From assembly GCA_006538405.1 (NCBI GenBank), contig BJKQ01000003.1, positions 2,604,001 to 2,668,000 on the forward strand: 64,000 nt of DNA, written 5' to 3'. The translations under genes and the position numbers were made by a program. The notes under the pieces are model-generated. The model had not been told where the DNA came from. It did not search any database and worked only from the letters and a program-made list of their open reading frames with translations. The DNA comes from Hansfordia pulvinata. Its lineage: Eukaryota; Ascomycota; Sordariomycetes; Xylariales. The stretch's first letter is position 1. The number at the start of each line of letters is the position of its first letter. Shown in pieces: positions 22,336-33,120 of the stretch.

Positions 22336-23885
22336 TCATTCGCCGCTGCCCCTGCCGCCGCCTCCGCCGCAGGGGCCAACGAGGACGGCGGCGCGGCGGA
22401 GACAGCAACGACCAGCGGGCTGGCCGTCGTTGAGGTCGACCCGGGGCGGACGTACCGCCTGCGCTTCATCGCGGCGACCTCGCTGTCTGTGGCGCTCCTC
22501 GCGCTCGAGGGCCACCACGCCGGCAGCAGCAGCAGCAGCGACGGTGCAGGCGGCAGCACGCGACCACCCCGCCTCGCCGTCGTCCAGGCCGACGCCGCCT
22601 ACACGCGGCCGGCGCCCGTCGACCGACTGCAGATGGGCTCCGGCCAGCGGTACGACGTGCTGCTGCGCGCGCGGACGTGCGCCGAGCTGCGCGCCGCCGG
22701 CGGCCGCCTCGACTACTACGTCCAGCTCGAGACGCGCGAGCGCGAGCCCGTCGTCGCCAACTACGCCGTCCTGCGCTACCGCGACACGTGCGGGGGCATC
22801 ATCCCGCCGCAGCCGCTGCTGCTCGGAGACAGTGGCAGCGACGACGACGACGACGACGACGAAGACGTGAACGGCAGACGATGGCGGCGGGGCGCCCGCG
22901 TGTCCACCACCACCAACCCACCAAAACCCCCCTTGACCCTGCCGCCGACCGACCCGGCGTGGCTGGACTACCAGCTCGTCCCCTTGTTCCCCCCGACCTC
23001 GGAAGACGACAGCTTCCCGGCCGCCGACGAGGTGACCCGCCGCGTCTTCCTGGACCAGCAACAGATCGTCGACCCCTACTGGCGCTGGCGCGTCGACAAC
23101 CACAGCTGGGCCGAAACCCCGGACGTCGACCCCTCCGCCTCCGGGGGGGCCTCGACGACCCCTCAGACCCCTTATCTCGTCTCCCTCTACGCCGACAACG
23201 ATAATCAGACGCAGCAGCGCAGCAGCCACATGCCCGACTACGCCGCGGCCCTGGCCAACGGCGGCCTCGACCCGCGCACCCGCACGTACCCCGCCCGCCG
23301 CGGCGAGGTCATCGACATCGTCCTGCAGAACCGCGGGGCCCGCGCCCCTCCGAACGGCAGCGCCATCCCCCCGGCGCGCTCGACACGCACCCCTGGCACG
23401 CGCACGGCGTCCGGTACTGGGACCTGGGCTCGGGGCGGGGCGCGTACGACGCGGACCTCGTCGAGGAGCGCCTCCGGCGAGCTTTTTCTTCTTCTTCTTC
23501 TTCCTCCACCTCTTCTTCCCTGGTGGCGGGCGGCAGTGGCGGCGGCAGCAACATCGGCCCCGCGCGCCGGGACACCACGGTGCTGTACAAGTACGTCGAC
23601 GCGGTGGGCGAGGGCGAGGTGGCCAGCTGGCGGGCGTGGCGCCTGCGGGTCCGCGACCCGGGCGTCTGGATGGTGCACTGCCACACGCTGGCGCACATGC
23701 TGCAGGGCCTGCAGACGGTGTGGGTGCACGGGGACGAGGAGGGCAACGTGCTCCCGCCGGGCGTGAGCAGGCCGGATGTCGAAGGGTACCTCACGTACGG
23801 CGGTGACGTGTACGGAAACGGCTCCCGCGCGCCGAGGGTGCTGCACTTTGATGAGCTGGGCCGGAGCGAGCGGTTCGAAGGGTGA
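21574..23885 (+). CDS. Secreted multicopper oxidase, ascorbate-oxidase/laccase-like (two apparent frameshifts)
   Basis: Oxidises small phenolic or metal substrates extracellularly using four copper ions; the exact substrate is unknown. Exon 1 is 21574-21825 and starts with a signal peptide (MLARTWLSVALATGVHG). The 109-nt intron has a GTAAGT donor at 21826 and a CAG acceptor; exon 2 starts at 21935. All four copper motifs are present: HWHG at the start of exon 2, YYYHTHVGF, HPWHAHG (about 23389-23409), and HCHTLAHMLQGL with Leu at the usual axial position (about 23679-23713). They lie in three reading frames: the frame breaks at a C5 run (22006-22010, between SQWPIP and GHFFDYQ) and at a C6 run (23367-23372, before ALDTHPWH). 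One additional base at each site restores a single frame. Unusual insertions are a poly-Ser run from a TCG repeat, poly-Asp, and a second poly-Ser run. Base-call errors are more likely than a pseudogene because the motifs are intact. Confidence 0.85.
22292..22332. repeat. TCG trinucleotide repeat coding poly-Ser
   Basis: About 13 TCG units with slight decay to TCA at the end, encoding a Ser run between the second copper motif region and the second cupredoxin domain of the multicopper oxidase. Confidence 0.85.
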
Positions 23886-25029
23886 GTGATGGGAAGGAGT
23901 GGAAGCGAGAAGATGCGAGGGGGTGGTAATGGTGTTGGCTCAAGAGCTCAGGGGCTCAGGGGCTCAGGGGTGCAGGAGCTTCGTGTTGCGCAGCGGGGTA
24001 GTGCCGGAGGATTACATAAGTTGACTGACGAACATTTAGATTGGAGTACAGCACATGGACAGACATTTCAAGTATCAAGTACGTTTAATGATGGACCTTC
24101 GCTTCTGGTGGAGAGAGGCGCGACCATGCATGGATGAGCTCGCCGTGCTGATGTCTCCTTTCTCGAGAAAGACGGCTTGATGAAGGCTCAATGCCTAAAA
24201 CGGCGCGGTCGGCATATTGGTCGAACAACTGCTAAAATACCTTCTTTGACACCACTCTGTTGAAGTTAACCACCAAATACTAAGCGATCACCTTCTTGGG
24301 TCTTTGCTTCTATCGAAGCTGGACCCAGCGGATGAGTACAACGCCAGCCTTCGATTCCGGGACGCCGTTGAGGAAAGCGAGATAGGTTATCATATTCAAA
24401 GCAAAGCCTCACGGAAGAGATGATGAAGTTCCGGCAAGCTTCAACATTCGTTGACGTTATGGTTTGAAGAAAGAACGAAGCTTCCACGGAATAAGATAGA
24501 TCAAGGCTCAAGCAGAAGTCCTGTCAGTCCCTCCTTCGGCTTAGAAGGGGCTCCATCATACCTCACCCGTTTCGACGTCTATCCATGGATCAAGAAGCCA
24601 GACAGACCCAGATCTCTTTGGAGCCAGCATCCAGCCCCCTCTGGGCTTAAGGGGCATTCTCAACATCATCGTGCGTCATACCCTAACGTCTGACGCCGCG
24701 GGCCTCTCTAGGACACCACCACACCAACCGCCAGGAACATGAAAAAGGCGTGGTAAGCCAAGCCGGCCAGGCACGAGAGCGGGGACTCACTCGAAACGAG
24801 CCGGACTCTGGCTTGATTTGGGGGGGTGGATGGCCCACACCCATCTTCTCTCTCTCTTTCTCCTTCCCCTGGGCCAGTACCATCACATGGTGTGGCATCG
24901 AGGCCGAGGCCCGGATAAGACAAGGGCCAGCACAAGGCTGGACGACCTACTGCAGCTTCTTGCTTCAGGGCCGAGAACAATGGGAGACGGAGACCTATGC
25001 AGATGATGAAGCAGGTGTGGGCGCTGCCA

Positions 25030-25045
25030 GGGGGGGGGGGGGGGG
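25030..25045. repeat. Poly-G tract (16 nt)
   Basis: Uninterrupted G run in intergenic DNA. Confidence 0.9.
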
Positions 25046-25267
25046 TCTGGTGTGGTGAATAGGGGCTCCGTCGTCGTGGCCCATCCAAGGCGGGAAGGCC
25101 GCGGCGACTGATCTTCGCGCGCACGTGTATACTACGAGGGCGTCCCACTGACCTTTTCCTGGCACCTATGATCGAGAGAAACGTTACTCTGACCAAACTT
25201 GACAAACCTACCACCGCAACCTCATGCCTGGGTGTGCTGCCGCGCGGGACAAGGCCAGTTCAAGGGA

Positions 25268-25281
25268 GGGGGGGGGGGGGG
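25268..25281. repeat. Poly-G tract (14 nt)
   Basis: Uninterrupted G run in intergenic DNA, 222 bp from the previous tract. Confidence 0.9.
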
Positions 25282-25952
25282 AGGGCGTCGCGGAACTCGC
25301 TCGGCGAGCACCTCGGGCCTAGCTGGCGCTTCGCGGAGGAGGAATACCCGCCACCGAGAGAAACAAGGAGTCAGGAGGGGGCCGTTCGCGCCGGGCTGGC
25401 AGACACCATCCGATTGTTTCCGCGCAAGCGCCGGCGCAGCTGGGCGCTCCCCCCCCTCTGGTCCCCTTCCGCCTATCTTCCCCTCTCATGTTGGGGATTT
25501 CCCCCCACTAGCGGGCGAGGTCAGGTTCTTAATGGCTATGGGACAGCCGAATAGATCAGATCTTGTTCAGTTCGGCCAAGTTTCCAGTTCATCAAGGTGT
25601 CAGGCAAGGCAAAGCGTAGGTAGCCAGGCGAACTGGCCGGCCGGGTGGACGGCGGACTTCCTGGATGTGGATACTCCGTGCCTCTGCGCCTATGTCTGCC
25701 TGCCCGGGGTGCGTATTCTTTGCCCAGGGTACTCTCGTAGGGGAACGAAAAAGGTGGGCTGCGGACCAACAACCGTCGGAGTGTCCCCGGTGTTCTGCCT
25801 TGCCTTGTGGTCATGCCCCAGGCCCAGCTCAACGGACCGAATAGAAGCGCAAGGGCGCGTGCGTGCGCCTATTACGTGATGCCGCTGCTGTTGTCGCTCA
25901 GGCGCGAAGGGAGGGGTTATGACCAGCACGACGCCGCCTCATCAACCTCGTC

Positions 25953-25982
25953 CACACGCACACACACACACACACACACACA
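25953..25982. repeat. CA dinucleotide repeat
   Basis: About 15 CA units with one CG interruption, in the promoter region of the Gfo/Idh/MocA gene. Confidence 0.9.
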
Positions 25983-26151
25983 GTCCCAGCTTCAAGCACC
26001 CCTGATTCAAGTCATTATATACCGGTCGTTTCGAAGTAGGAGATAGTGTTTCCCGGTTCCTGCATCAGACCGACCTGACACGGGCAACCCCCCCTTCCAC
26101 ACCTCACCCATCCCTGTCAGCAAAACAAGACACGAGAGGGAAAAAAAAAAA

Positions 26152-27397
26152 ATGGCAGCAGAACCGGTTGGAATCGCCATCATCGGCGGCGGCATCTTTG
26201 TCAAGACCCAGCACATAGTAAGTCAACGGGTAGCCGGGCTTTTAGCACATTCCATCGCCTCCCCGTGTCCCCCCCCAACCCCTTCCTCCCCCCTCAACGA
26301 GGACAACGAGAAACCGCAACAATGGCAAGCTGACCAACCCCCTCCCCAAACCAAAGCCGGCCGCGCTGGCCAGCCCCCTGACGTCCGTCAAGGCCATCTG
26401 GTCCCGCTCGCTCAAGTCGGCTCGCGAGGCGGCCGCGCAGCTCCCGCCGGACCACCCGCCCGTGGACCTGTACTCGGCCGACGGCGGCGACAGCAGCAAG
26501 GGCTCGTTCGACGACGTGCTGGCCCGCGCCGACGTGGCGGGAGTCGTCCTGGCCCTGCCCATCGTCGACCAGCCGGCGTACGTGGCCAAGGCCCTGCGGG
26601 CGGGGAAGCACGTGCTGGCCGAGAAGCCCGTGGCCAAGGACGTGGCGTCGGCGCGCGAGCTCGTGGCCCTCGCGCGGGAGGCCCGCCGGGCCACGGGTGC
26701 GACGTTCGCGGTGGCGGAGAACTACCGCTTCTCGCCCAGCTGGTCGCACGCCGCGGAGCAGGTCGCGCGGCTGGGCGGGGCGACGGGCTTCGTGGCCCGG
26801 TTCCAGTCGCTCATGGAGACGGACAACAAGTACTACGGCACCGCGTGGAGGGCCCAGCCCGCCTACCAGGGCGGCTTCCTGCTGGACGGCGGCGTGCACT
26901 ACACGGCGGCCCTGCGCAGGGTGCTGGGCGGCGGCGGCGGCAGCAGGGAGGGGGCCGGCGGCGGCACGGCCGTCGAGAGCCTGACGGCCCACACGGCCCT
27001 TGTCTCGAGCCACCTGGCGCCCCTCGACTCCATCAACGCCGTGCTCCGGACCAGCTCGGGCGCCGTCGGCTCCTACGTGCACTCGTGCGGGACCACGCTG
27101 CGGGCGGCCCAGATCGAGGTCGCGTGCAGGCAGGGCGTTGTGGTGGCCGAAGGATCCAGGGTCGTCGTCACCAAGAGCGGCGGCGGCGGCGGGCAGGAAG
27201 ACACAACGGAGGAGAAGACGTGGGAGCGCAGCAGCGGCGTCAAAGAAGAGGTCCACGCCTGGGCCGAGTCGATAGTGTCGGGCCAGCCCAACCCCGACCA
27301 GTCGGCCGAGGAGGCGCTAGGGGACTTGGAGCTGCTGGAGAAGATGCTCACTAGCGGCGATCACGACGGGGCCCGCCAAGTGCTCGAGTTCCAGTAG
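26152..27397 (+). CDS. Gfo/Idh/MocA family NAD(P)-dependent oxidoreductase
   Basis: Cytosolic dehydrogenase family acting on sugars, inositols or dihydrodiols; substrate unknown. Exon 1 (26152-26217) encodes MAAEPVGIAIIGGGIFVKTQ then HI, the beginning of the Rossmann fold with its Gly-rich turn. The 139-nt intron runs from GTAAGT at 26218 to AAAG at 26356; exon 2 (26357-27397) resumes in phase with PAALASPLTSVKAIWSRS. Total 368 residues, normal for the family. Conserved points are the EKPVAKD block near residue 110, whose Lys is the usual active-site or cofactor residue, and GGFLLDGGVHYTAALR near residues 193-208, with Asp and His typical of the catalytic pair. A Gly-rich loop follows. It resembles small fungal NAD-binding Rossmann-fold oxidoreductases encoded outside clusters. 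Confidence 0.85.
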
Positions 27398-27582
27398 CCG
27401 TGGGGTAGAGCGACAGCAGCGTTATCACCATATCAAGGCCCCCGATGACGCCCCTCCGCCCTGCCCCGAAGCAGGAAGGGGAGGCACTCGTTCCTCTCAA
27501 TAGAGTTGCCGTGTCTGTAACGTGATGGGGTCGGCGGCCCGCACGGGCGCCGGAATGTGAGACTTATATTGGCAAACCTCTA

Positions 27583-28252
27583 TCAGAGCTTACTTGGGCG
27601 GCTGCCGCCTTCGTCGACGACGAGGAGCTTTTCGAGACCCTGCCGCAGTTGGCTGTTCATCCCGCTACTCGCGTTGGGCCGCTGCGTGGAGCGGTCCACA
27701 AAGACGTGCACCATCTCGCCGACGGCCTTGACGCCGGGCACGCCCTTCTCGAACAGGCCAATCTCGTAGACGACGCTCGACTTGCTCAGCTTGTTGACCC
27801 GCAAGCCCAGCTCGGCCACCTTGGGGTACGAGATGGCCGAGAAGTAGTCGCAGTGGGTGTGGGCCATCAGAGGGTGCTGGGCTGACGAGGGCGGGTGCAG
27901 GCCGCAGTGCTCCATCAGGTACGTGTTGACGATGGAGTCGAAGCTGGCCGGCAGGCAGCACGTCAGATAAGGAGGCTGGTAGGCGGCCCGGGTGCCGCCT
28001 CCGGCACCCAAGGCGAGGACAGGGCGCAGCTCACAGAAAGTAATAGACAGAATTGTTCATGTGGTCGTACATGTCGTTGTCAGCCCTGCCAGACGACGGG
28101 TTAGCCGGGGGAGGGCAGGGGGATGCTTGGACGACAATGGTGCGGCGACGGCGCCGGCAGTGAGGGGGAAGGTCCTACCATCGCGTGCGGTGCTCTAGTC
28201 GGTATGGGTAGTCGTCCCTGGCCCTCTCCTTGAGGTGCTTGGCCGAGGACAT
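27583..28252 (-). CDS. Hotdog-fold acyl-CoA thioesterase with C-terminal PTS1 (SKL)
   Basis: Probably hydrolyses acyl-CoA thioesters in peroxisomes. Exons are 28252-28179, 28085-28035 and 27943-27583; the introns (93 and 91 nt) have GTAGGA/GTGAGC donors and CAG acceptors and the phases close to give 161 residues. Joined, it reads through the 4HBT/YbgC signature: RTRW, then ADNDMYDHMNNSVYYFLFDS, where the Asp before MYDHMNN is the usual catalytic Asp. Further blocks are IVNTYLMEHCGL, THCDYFSAISYP, and GLRVNKLSKSSVVYEIGLFE. The last three residues are SKL, the canonical type-1 peroxisomal import signal. The intervening codons AGT AAG C also spell a perfect GTAAGC donor. The gene is convergent with the Gfo/Idh gene, with stops 186 bp apart. 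Confidence 0.88.
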
Positions 28253-29277
28253 GATTCAGTTGGTCGTCGACGAAGGGTAGCTGGCAGCTGGCCTTCGCTC
28301 ACTAGTCGCTATGTGCAAGGCGGATCCAAGTGGGTGTCAGCAATGCCGGTGCGAGACAAAGCGAGTTGGTTCCTGGGCGGACTGCCAACCACTGGGCCGT
28401 GTCAAGCCGGCGTGAGAACGATCGGGTGCTTGGTGTTGGAAAGGACACAAAAGTGATGCGCTGGCATTGGTCTTTGAAGCCTCCAGCCAGGGCGGCGATC
28501 ACGACACAGTGGTGGTTGCAACCGGCAGACAGGCGGAGAGCCGAGGTCCAGTCAGAGCGGCGGCGGCGGCTTGGAACCACGACTGCCGGCGAGTGCGAGC
28601 CCGAGGCGCCTCAGCAGGGCTCCAGCTGTGCCAGCACCGCCTGTGGCGCTTGTAGTGCCTGATCTCCGGGGCTGTAGCCGCTGAGGCTTAGGGCTGGGCA
28701 TCCATGGATGTCAGCCCAGGTTCCCTCCATGACTGCACGGCGAGCCTGGAGGCATCATTGGAATCGTCCGGGGGGGGACTGGAGCCCCAAGATTCCACTC
28801 CAGCGCCCCAGCTGGGACGCCTGCTTTAGGGGACCACCGCTAACAGCCGAGTTCGTGTGAGACCAGTGGAGAGGCGAACCAGATAGCAGCGGTACGTACC
28901 TCCTTGCTTTGGGCAGCGGATTCTGCCGTCTCCTACCGCCCACCCACAGACGGCCACCCACACTCACACTAACTTAACACCCAGACACTGACAGTTTGGT
29001 GTTGCTGCCCGCCCACGGTAAAGATCCTCGTCGAAGGCCAGGAAGAAGGCAGCCAGCCGTCAACGGAGACATTGCATTGCATTGCATTCCAGCCCTGCCC
29101 ACCCACCCCCGGCCAACTTTAGAACGGGTCCGGACATCCAGACTCGGGGTGCGCGCCCAAGCATCGCCAGCAGCCGCCGGGCGACACCAAGCTGGCCGAT
29201 CGGCCAAGTGGGTTCCCCCCCGCCCGTGCTTTTTTTTTTCTGCGAGAGCGCGTGTGGGTGTGAGAGACTGACTGCTG
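28253..29277. promoter_or_regulatory. Divergent intergenic region between thioesterase and pseudouridine synthase
   Basis: Start codons on both sides face outward. It contains four CATTG units at about 29072-29090. No gene is recognised. Confidence 0.45.
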
Positions 29278-30870
29278 ATGCCGCTCCAGAGGGCTCAACT
29301 CCGGAGTCTTCTGCGCCGTCAGATACCGCCACGACCTGCCCTCAGGCTTTTCAGCATGAGCAGTTCATCACCATCGGCCGCTGCTGCGGCCGCTGCTTCA
29401 GCAACAGTGGCAGGAGATGGAATCAGCGGAGTACCCCTATCACCGGCGACTGATGTTGCCCCAAACACACATCAAGTCGAGGCAGCACCCCCTCAGAGGC
29501 AGAAACACACAAAGCCCAAGAATAAGATCAAGAACAGGGACAAGACCAGGGCCACCCAGGACATGTTCGTCCCCTCGGACCTTTGGCCTCGGCCTTATGT
29601 GATGGAGGACGGCCTACGCCGCGTGAGCCCCTACAACTACACGTACCAGACGTGGGTCAAGGAGCGCTGGCGCGGCAGACAGCTCATCGACGTCTTCGAC
29701 AGCGAGTTCCGCGACCGCCCCCTCGAATACTACCATCAGGCCATGGAGACGGGCAAGGTCACCGTCAACCACAAGAAGGTCTCCCCGCACCACATCCTGC
29801 AGAATGGCCAGCTCGTCGCGCATGAGATCCACCGCCATGAGCCCCCCGTCATTGGCGAGCCCATAGGCATCATCCACGAAGACGACGAGCTGATTGTCAT
29901 CAACAAGCCCTCCGGCATACCCGTCCACCCTGCCGGCCGGTACAACTTCAACTCGGTGGTGGAGATCATGAAGGAGGACAGGGGCCGCGACTTTCTGGCC
30001 CATCCTTGCAACCGCCTCGACCGTCTCACCAGTGGAATCATGTTCATCGGCAAGAACACAGTGGCCGCTAATGCCATGGCCACTCAGATCATGCAGAGGA
30101 CTGTCCGCAAGGAGTACATAGCCCGGGTCATTGGTGACTTTCCAGATGGCGAGGTCGTCTGCAACGAGCCTATCCTGCAGATATCACCCAAGCTGGGCCT
30201 GAATCGTGTCCGGGCTAGCGGCAAGCACGCCCGCACTGTCTTCAAGAAACTTGCCTACTACCCTGGCGAGCGTCCAAGTCATCCACAGCCAGACGGAGTG
30301 GCGTCGACGTTTCAGGCTGGCGAGCATGACCCGCAGAAGCCCTGGCTGGGTAAGAGTGGCTACTCGATTGTTCGCTGCCTGCCCGTCACGGGCAGAACGC
30401 ACCAAATCAGAGTCCATCTCCAGCACCTGGGGCATCCCATCCAGAACGACCCCATCTACGCCAACCAGCGAGTGTGGGGGGCCAAGTTGGGTCAAAACGA
30501 CCCGAGTGCCAGCATCAACAGCGACGACCTCATTGTGAGCCGGCTCAGCCGGATGGGCAAGGAAGAAACGGCAGACGCCGTCGCATACTACGACGAGTGT
30601 GTCGATAAATATCACGAAAAGAAGGCCGAGAAGATGTCTGGCAAGCTGTGCGAGGTCTGCGACACACCGCTGTACACCGACCCGGGTCTTCACGAGCTGA
30701 CGCTATGGCTCCACAGCCTGCGTTATGAAGACGCCGGCGGCAGCTGGTCGTACGTCAGCCCCCTGCCAACTTGGGCGCTTCCGCCTGTCGGCATGTCCGG
30801 GCCAACCGAAGTTGGCGGCATGGAAGAACTAGTTGAAGCAGTCAAAGACGAAAACCCCGAGATAGCCTAG
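29278..30870 (+). CDS. RluA-family RNA pseudouridine synthase (Rib2/Pus8-Pus9-like)
   Basis: Converts uridine to pseudouridine in tRNA; the yeast relatives Pus8/Rib2 and Pus9 modify position 32 of cytoplasmic and mitochondrial tRNAs. It is a single exon of 530 residues. The first 25 residues are basic and non-acidic (MPLQRAQLRSLLRRQIPPRP), resembling a mitochondrial presequence, with a second Met at residue 27 that would give a shorter, possibly cytosolic form. Next come the family-specific GLRRVSPYNYTYQTWVKERW block (about residues 112-131), an S4-like RNA-binding segment (about 160-190), INKPSGIPVHP (about 208-218), the catalytic motif NRLDRLTSG (about 244-252, catalytic Asp in RLDR) and TGRTHQIRVHLQHLGHPIQND. 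Unlike yeast Rib2, no deaminase domain follows. The frame is intact throughout. Confidence 0.92.
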   Translation: MPLQRAQLRSLLRRQIPPRPALRLFSMSSSSPSAAAAAAASATVAGDGISGVPLSPATDVAPNTHQVEAAPPQRQKHTKPKNKIKNRDKTRATQDMFVPSDLWPRPYVMEDGLRRVSPYNYTYQTWVKERWRGRQLIDVFDSEFRDRPLEYYHQAMETGKVTVNHKKVSPHHILQNGQLVAHEIHRHEPPVIGEPIGIIHEDDELIVINKPSGIPVHPAGRYNFNSVVEIMKEDRGRDFLAHPCNRLDRLTSGIMFIGKNTVAANAMATQIMQRTVRKEYIARVIGDFPDGEVVCNEPILQISPKLGLNRVRASGKHARTVFKKLAYYPGERPSHPQPDGVASTFQAGEHDPQKPWLGKSGYSIVRCLPVTGRTHQIRVHLQHLGHPIQNDPIYANQRVWGAKLGQNDPSASINSDDLIVSRLSRMGKEETADAVAYYDECVDKYHEKKAEKMSGKLCEVCDTPLYTDPGLHELTLWLHSLRYEDAGGSWSYVSPLPTWALPPVGMSGPTEVGGMEELVEAVKDENPEIA

Positions 30871-33120
30871 ACCCACAGAGGCAACCCAGGGTTTCGAAAA
30901 CAGATCCATCACCAAAGACGCCGCCGTGAACAATACTGCCACTGGGACAGGTCGAGTGATGTGTAGTCGAGGCGCGCAGGCCGACACCGGCCCGTGCAAG
31001 GCACAGGGCACAAGGTTTAGCTGCCGCTGCGATCAAGGGGAGGACCAGATCCGGCAAAGTGCTCTGTGCCGCTGCAAGGCACTGATGGGACGCGCTGCAC
31101 ACTCTTTCCAGGACTGAAACTGCCAGTAGCCGCGCCGGACTGGGCTCCGGCAGTCAATGGTGCATGGTGGTTTCTGGTACAACCATTTGGTCACCACCCC
31201 CTCGAAATCAAGGTTTGGGCTAGAAGCACGGGCAGACGGGCACGACATCATATCCCTGGACGGCAGTCTCGAAGGGGTCTTGCTAGGATCTGTCCGCGAC
31301 CTGCATGCTGTTCATCAGGACCAGATGACTGCCGTTGCCATCGATATCGTCTGCAGACGTTTCGTGCGCCGGGACCAGTGCCGGTATGTTTCTGGCGGGC
31401 ACAGCATATGGAGTCCCGGCCTAGCTAAGACATGTGTCTTGGTCCAGAACGAGTGATTGGTTGCCTCGTCTTCGACAGCCCTGCCTGCTCTTACGAGAAT
31501 GAGAAGCACGGCGTGGCCGGCCTCGGCGTCGCCGCCCAGCACCAGGTGCGCATTATAGCCGGGCGCCGGTTCTGGACTTTGATCAAGTCCGTGAAGACCA
31601 CGCACTCGGCCAATACTGAGGCATCGCACTTGAGCAACAGATCGCCGGCGGCTGTCACGATGCGGCAGAATGTCGTAGTGGACGATGAAACCCAAAAGAG
31701 ACGGCATGCTTCTTTGAGAGGTTGGTCAAAAACATACGTGCAACCATTTGTGCGAGAACCTCTAGTTGAACGTTGCTTGCAGTCTATAGCCATCTTAACT
31801 CGATATCTGGGTAGACTTCAATGGTTCGGCCCAAGTGTTTCGGAATCCTCCTTGTGCTCGAGCTCTCGTACGAGACACCTTGGCTGTGGAATGCAGGCCA
31901 GGCACAACATACGGCACTAGCATAAGGGATACGTTTGCAGAGGCTCGGCGACTGTGCGTGCCAGCCGGCAAGTATGCATGATCATCGCCCTGCCAGAGAC
32001 ATCTGGGGCAGTGGATCTTTCGATTTGACCACCAAGAGGGACTTCCGACCCTCTTGGAGCCGGCCCCAAAGCCGGGCAGGTCCCCCGTGCCAACATTGTG
32101 CTGTCTTGAGACTCGCCCGCTTGCATCCTCGTCACCGAAAGGCGACGGCTTCCGGGTGAAGCACCGCGGATCGCAACGCTACGCACGAAAATGCCTACGA
32201 CTGATAGAAGCGGCAACATTCTACAACTGGTATCAGTTCTGTTCCCATCCAGCGGTCTCCCCCTCCGGAGCCTTGCCAGTGTTCGCCACCTACCGCGGAC
32301 AGGGAGCCCCGCTTCTGCCCTCGGGCACCACCCCCCCCCCCCCCCCCCCCATGACGACCATAGGCGAATCCATCCGGACGTGGGTCCGTCCTCGTCGTCC
32401 GGCCTCAAGAACCAGATTAGCGTGAAGTCTAATATGTACCCGGAACCCGGTAAGGCGCTATCTGAGGCCCAGCACACCGTCTTGAGATGGGACCGCTAAC
32501 GTCCGCTAAGTCTCTTGGACGGAGTAGGCATGGCTTCTCTCGCAGCATTTCCGGGGCTGCGCCCGGCACGCCTCGACACCATCAGACGAGGGGTGGGATC
32601 CCTGTGGGCTCCAGAAATCGGTCGTCATCGCTCCCTGTTGGAGGATGAAGCTTACAGGCACTTGTCAGAGTAGAGTTTTCGACCAATGGCCCGAAACGAT
32701 CAGGCCTCTGGCAGCCTGTTTCCATTGTACCCAAGTCTCTTTCCGGGCGATGCTGCGAGGTCTTCGGCAAACGGACTAGCTACTCAGGCCATCGGCCCCG
32801 GCTTGCTCGTCTGTGCGCCCTCCCCTCCTCCCCGTCCGCGGGTTGTCTGGATCGTGGGTGGGGTGGGTCTCCGAACGGACGATCGTCTCCCCCAAGCTTT
32901 CGAGAGCCGGGCACCGGGCCCCATACGTATGCGTACGAGCAGGCCTGCAGGCTAAGTAGGTGGTAGCCACGCCATCGGACAGGAACTCCAGATTCATATA
33001 TATCAGCCCCCCGAGGACGAGCCACGACTACCCGTCCAAGTCTGATGCTCTTGCTCCCCATCACCTTGAGATCTACAAGACCTAGCCTTGCCCCGAACAC
33101 GTACAACTGAAGTCTTCTCT
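30871..33120. other. Intergenic stretch with a 20-nt poly-C tract
   Basis: No supported gene on either strand. The right part is the promoter and leader of the bZIP gene. A poly-C tract lies at 32331-32350. Confidence 0.5.
32331..32350. repeat. Poly-C tract (20 nt)
   Basis: Uninterrupted C run about 770 bp upstream of the bZIP start codon. Confidence 0.9.

Larger units (their letters stand above)
23886..26151. other. Intergenic stretch with two poly-G tracts and a CA repeat
   Basis: No supported gene. It holds CTCAGGGG triplets at about 23947-23970, poly-G tracts at 25030-25045 and 25268-25281, and a CA repeat at 25953-25982 about 170 bp upstream of the next start codon. The right part is the promoter of the Gfo/Idh gene. 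Confidence 0.5.

Noticed and set aside
22336..23229. 297-codon minus-strand frame over the multicopper oxidase
   Set aside because: Antisense shadow; long only because high GC at third positions depletes stop codons on the reverse strand.
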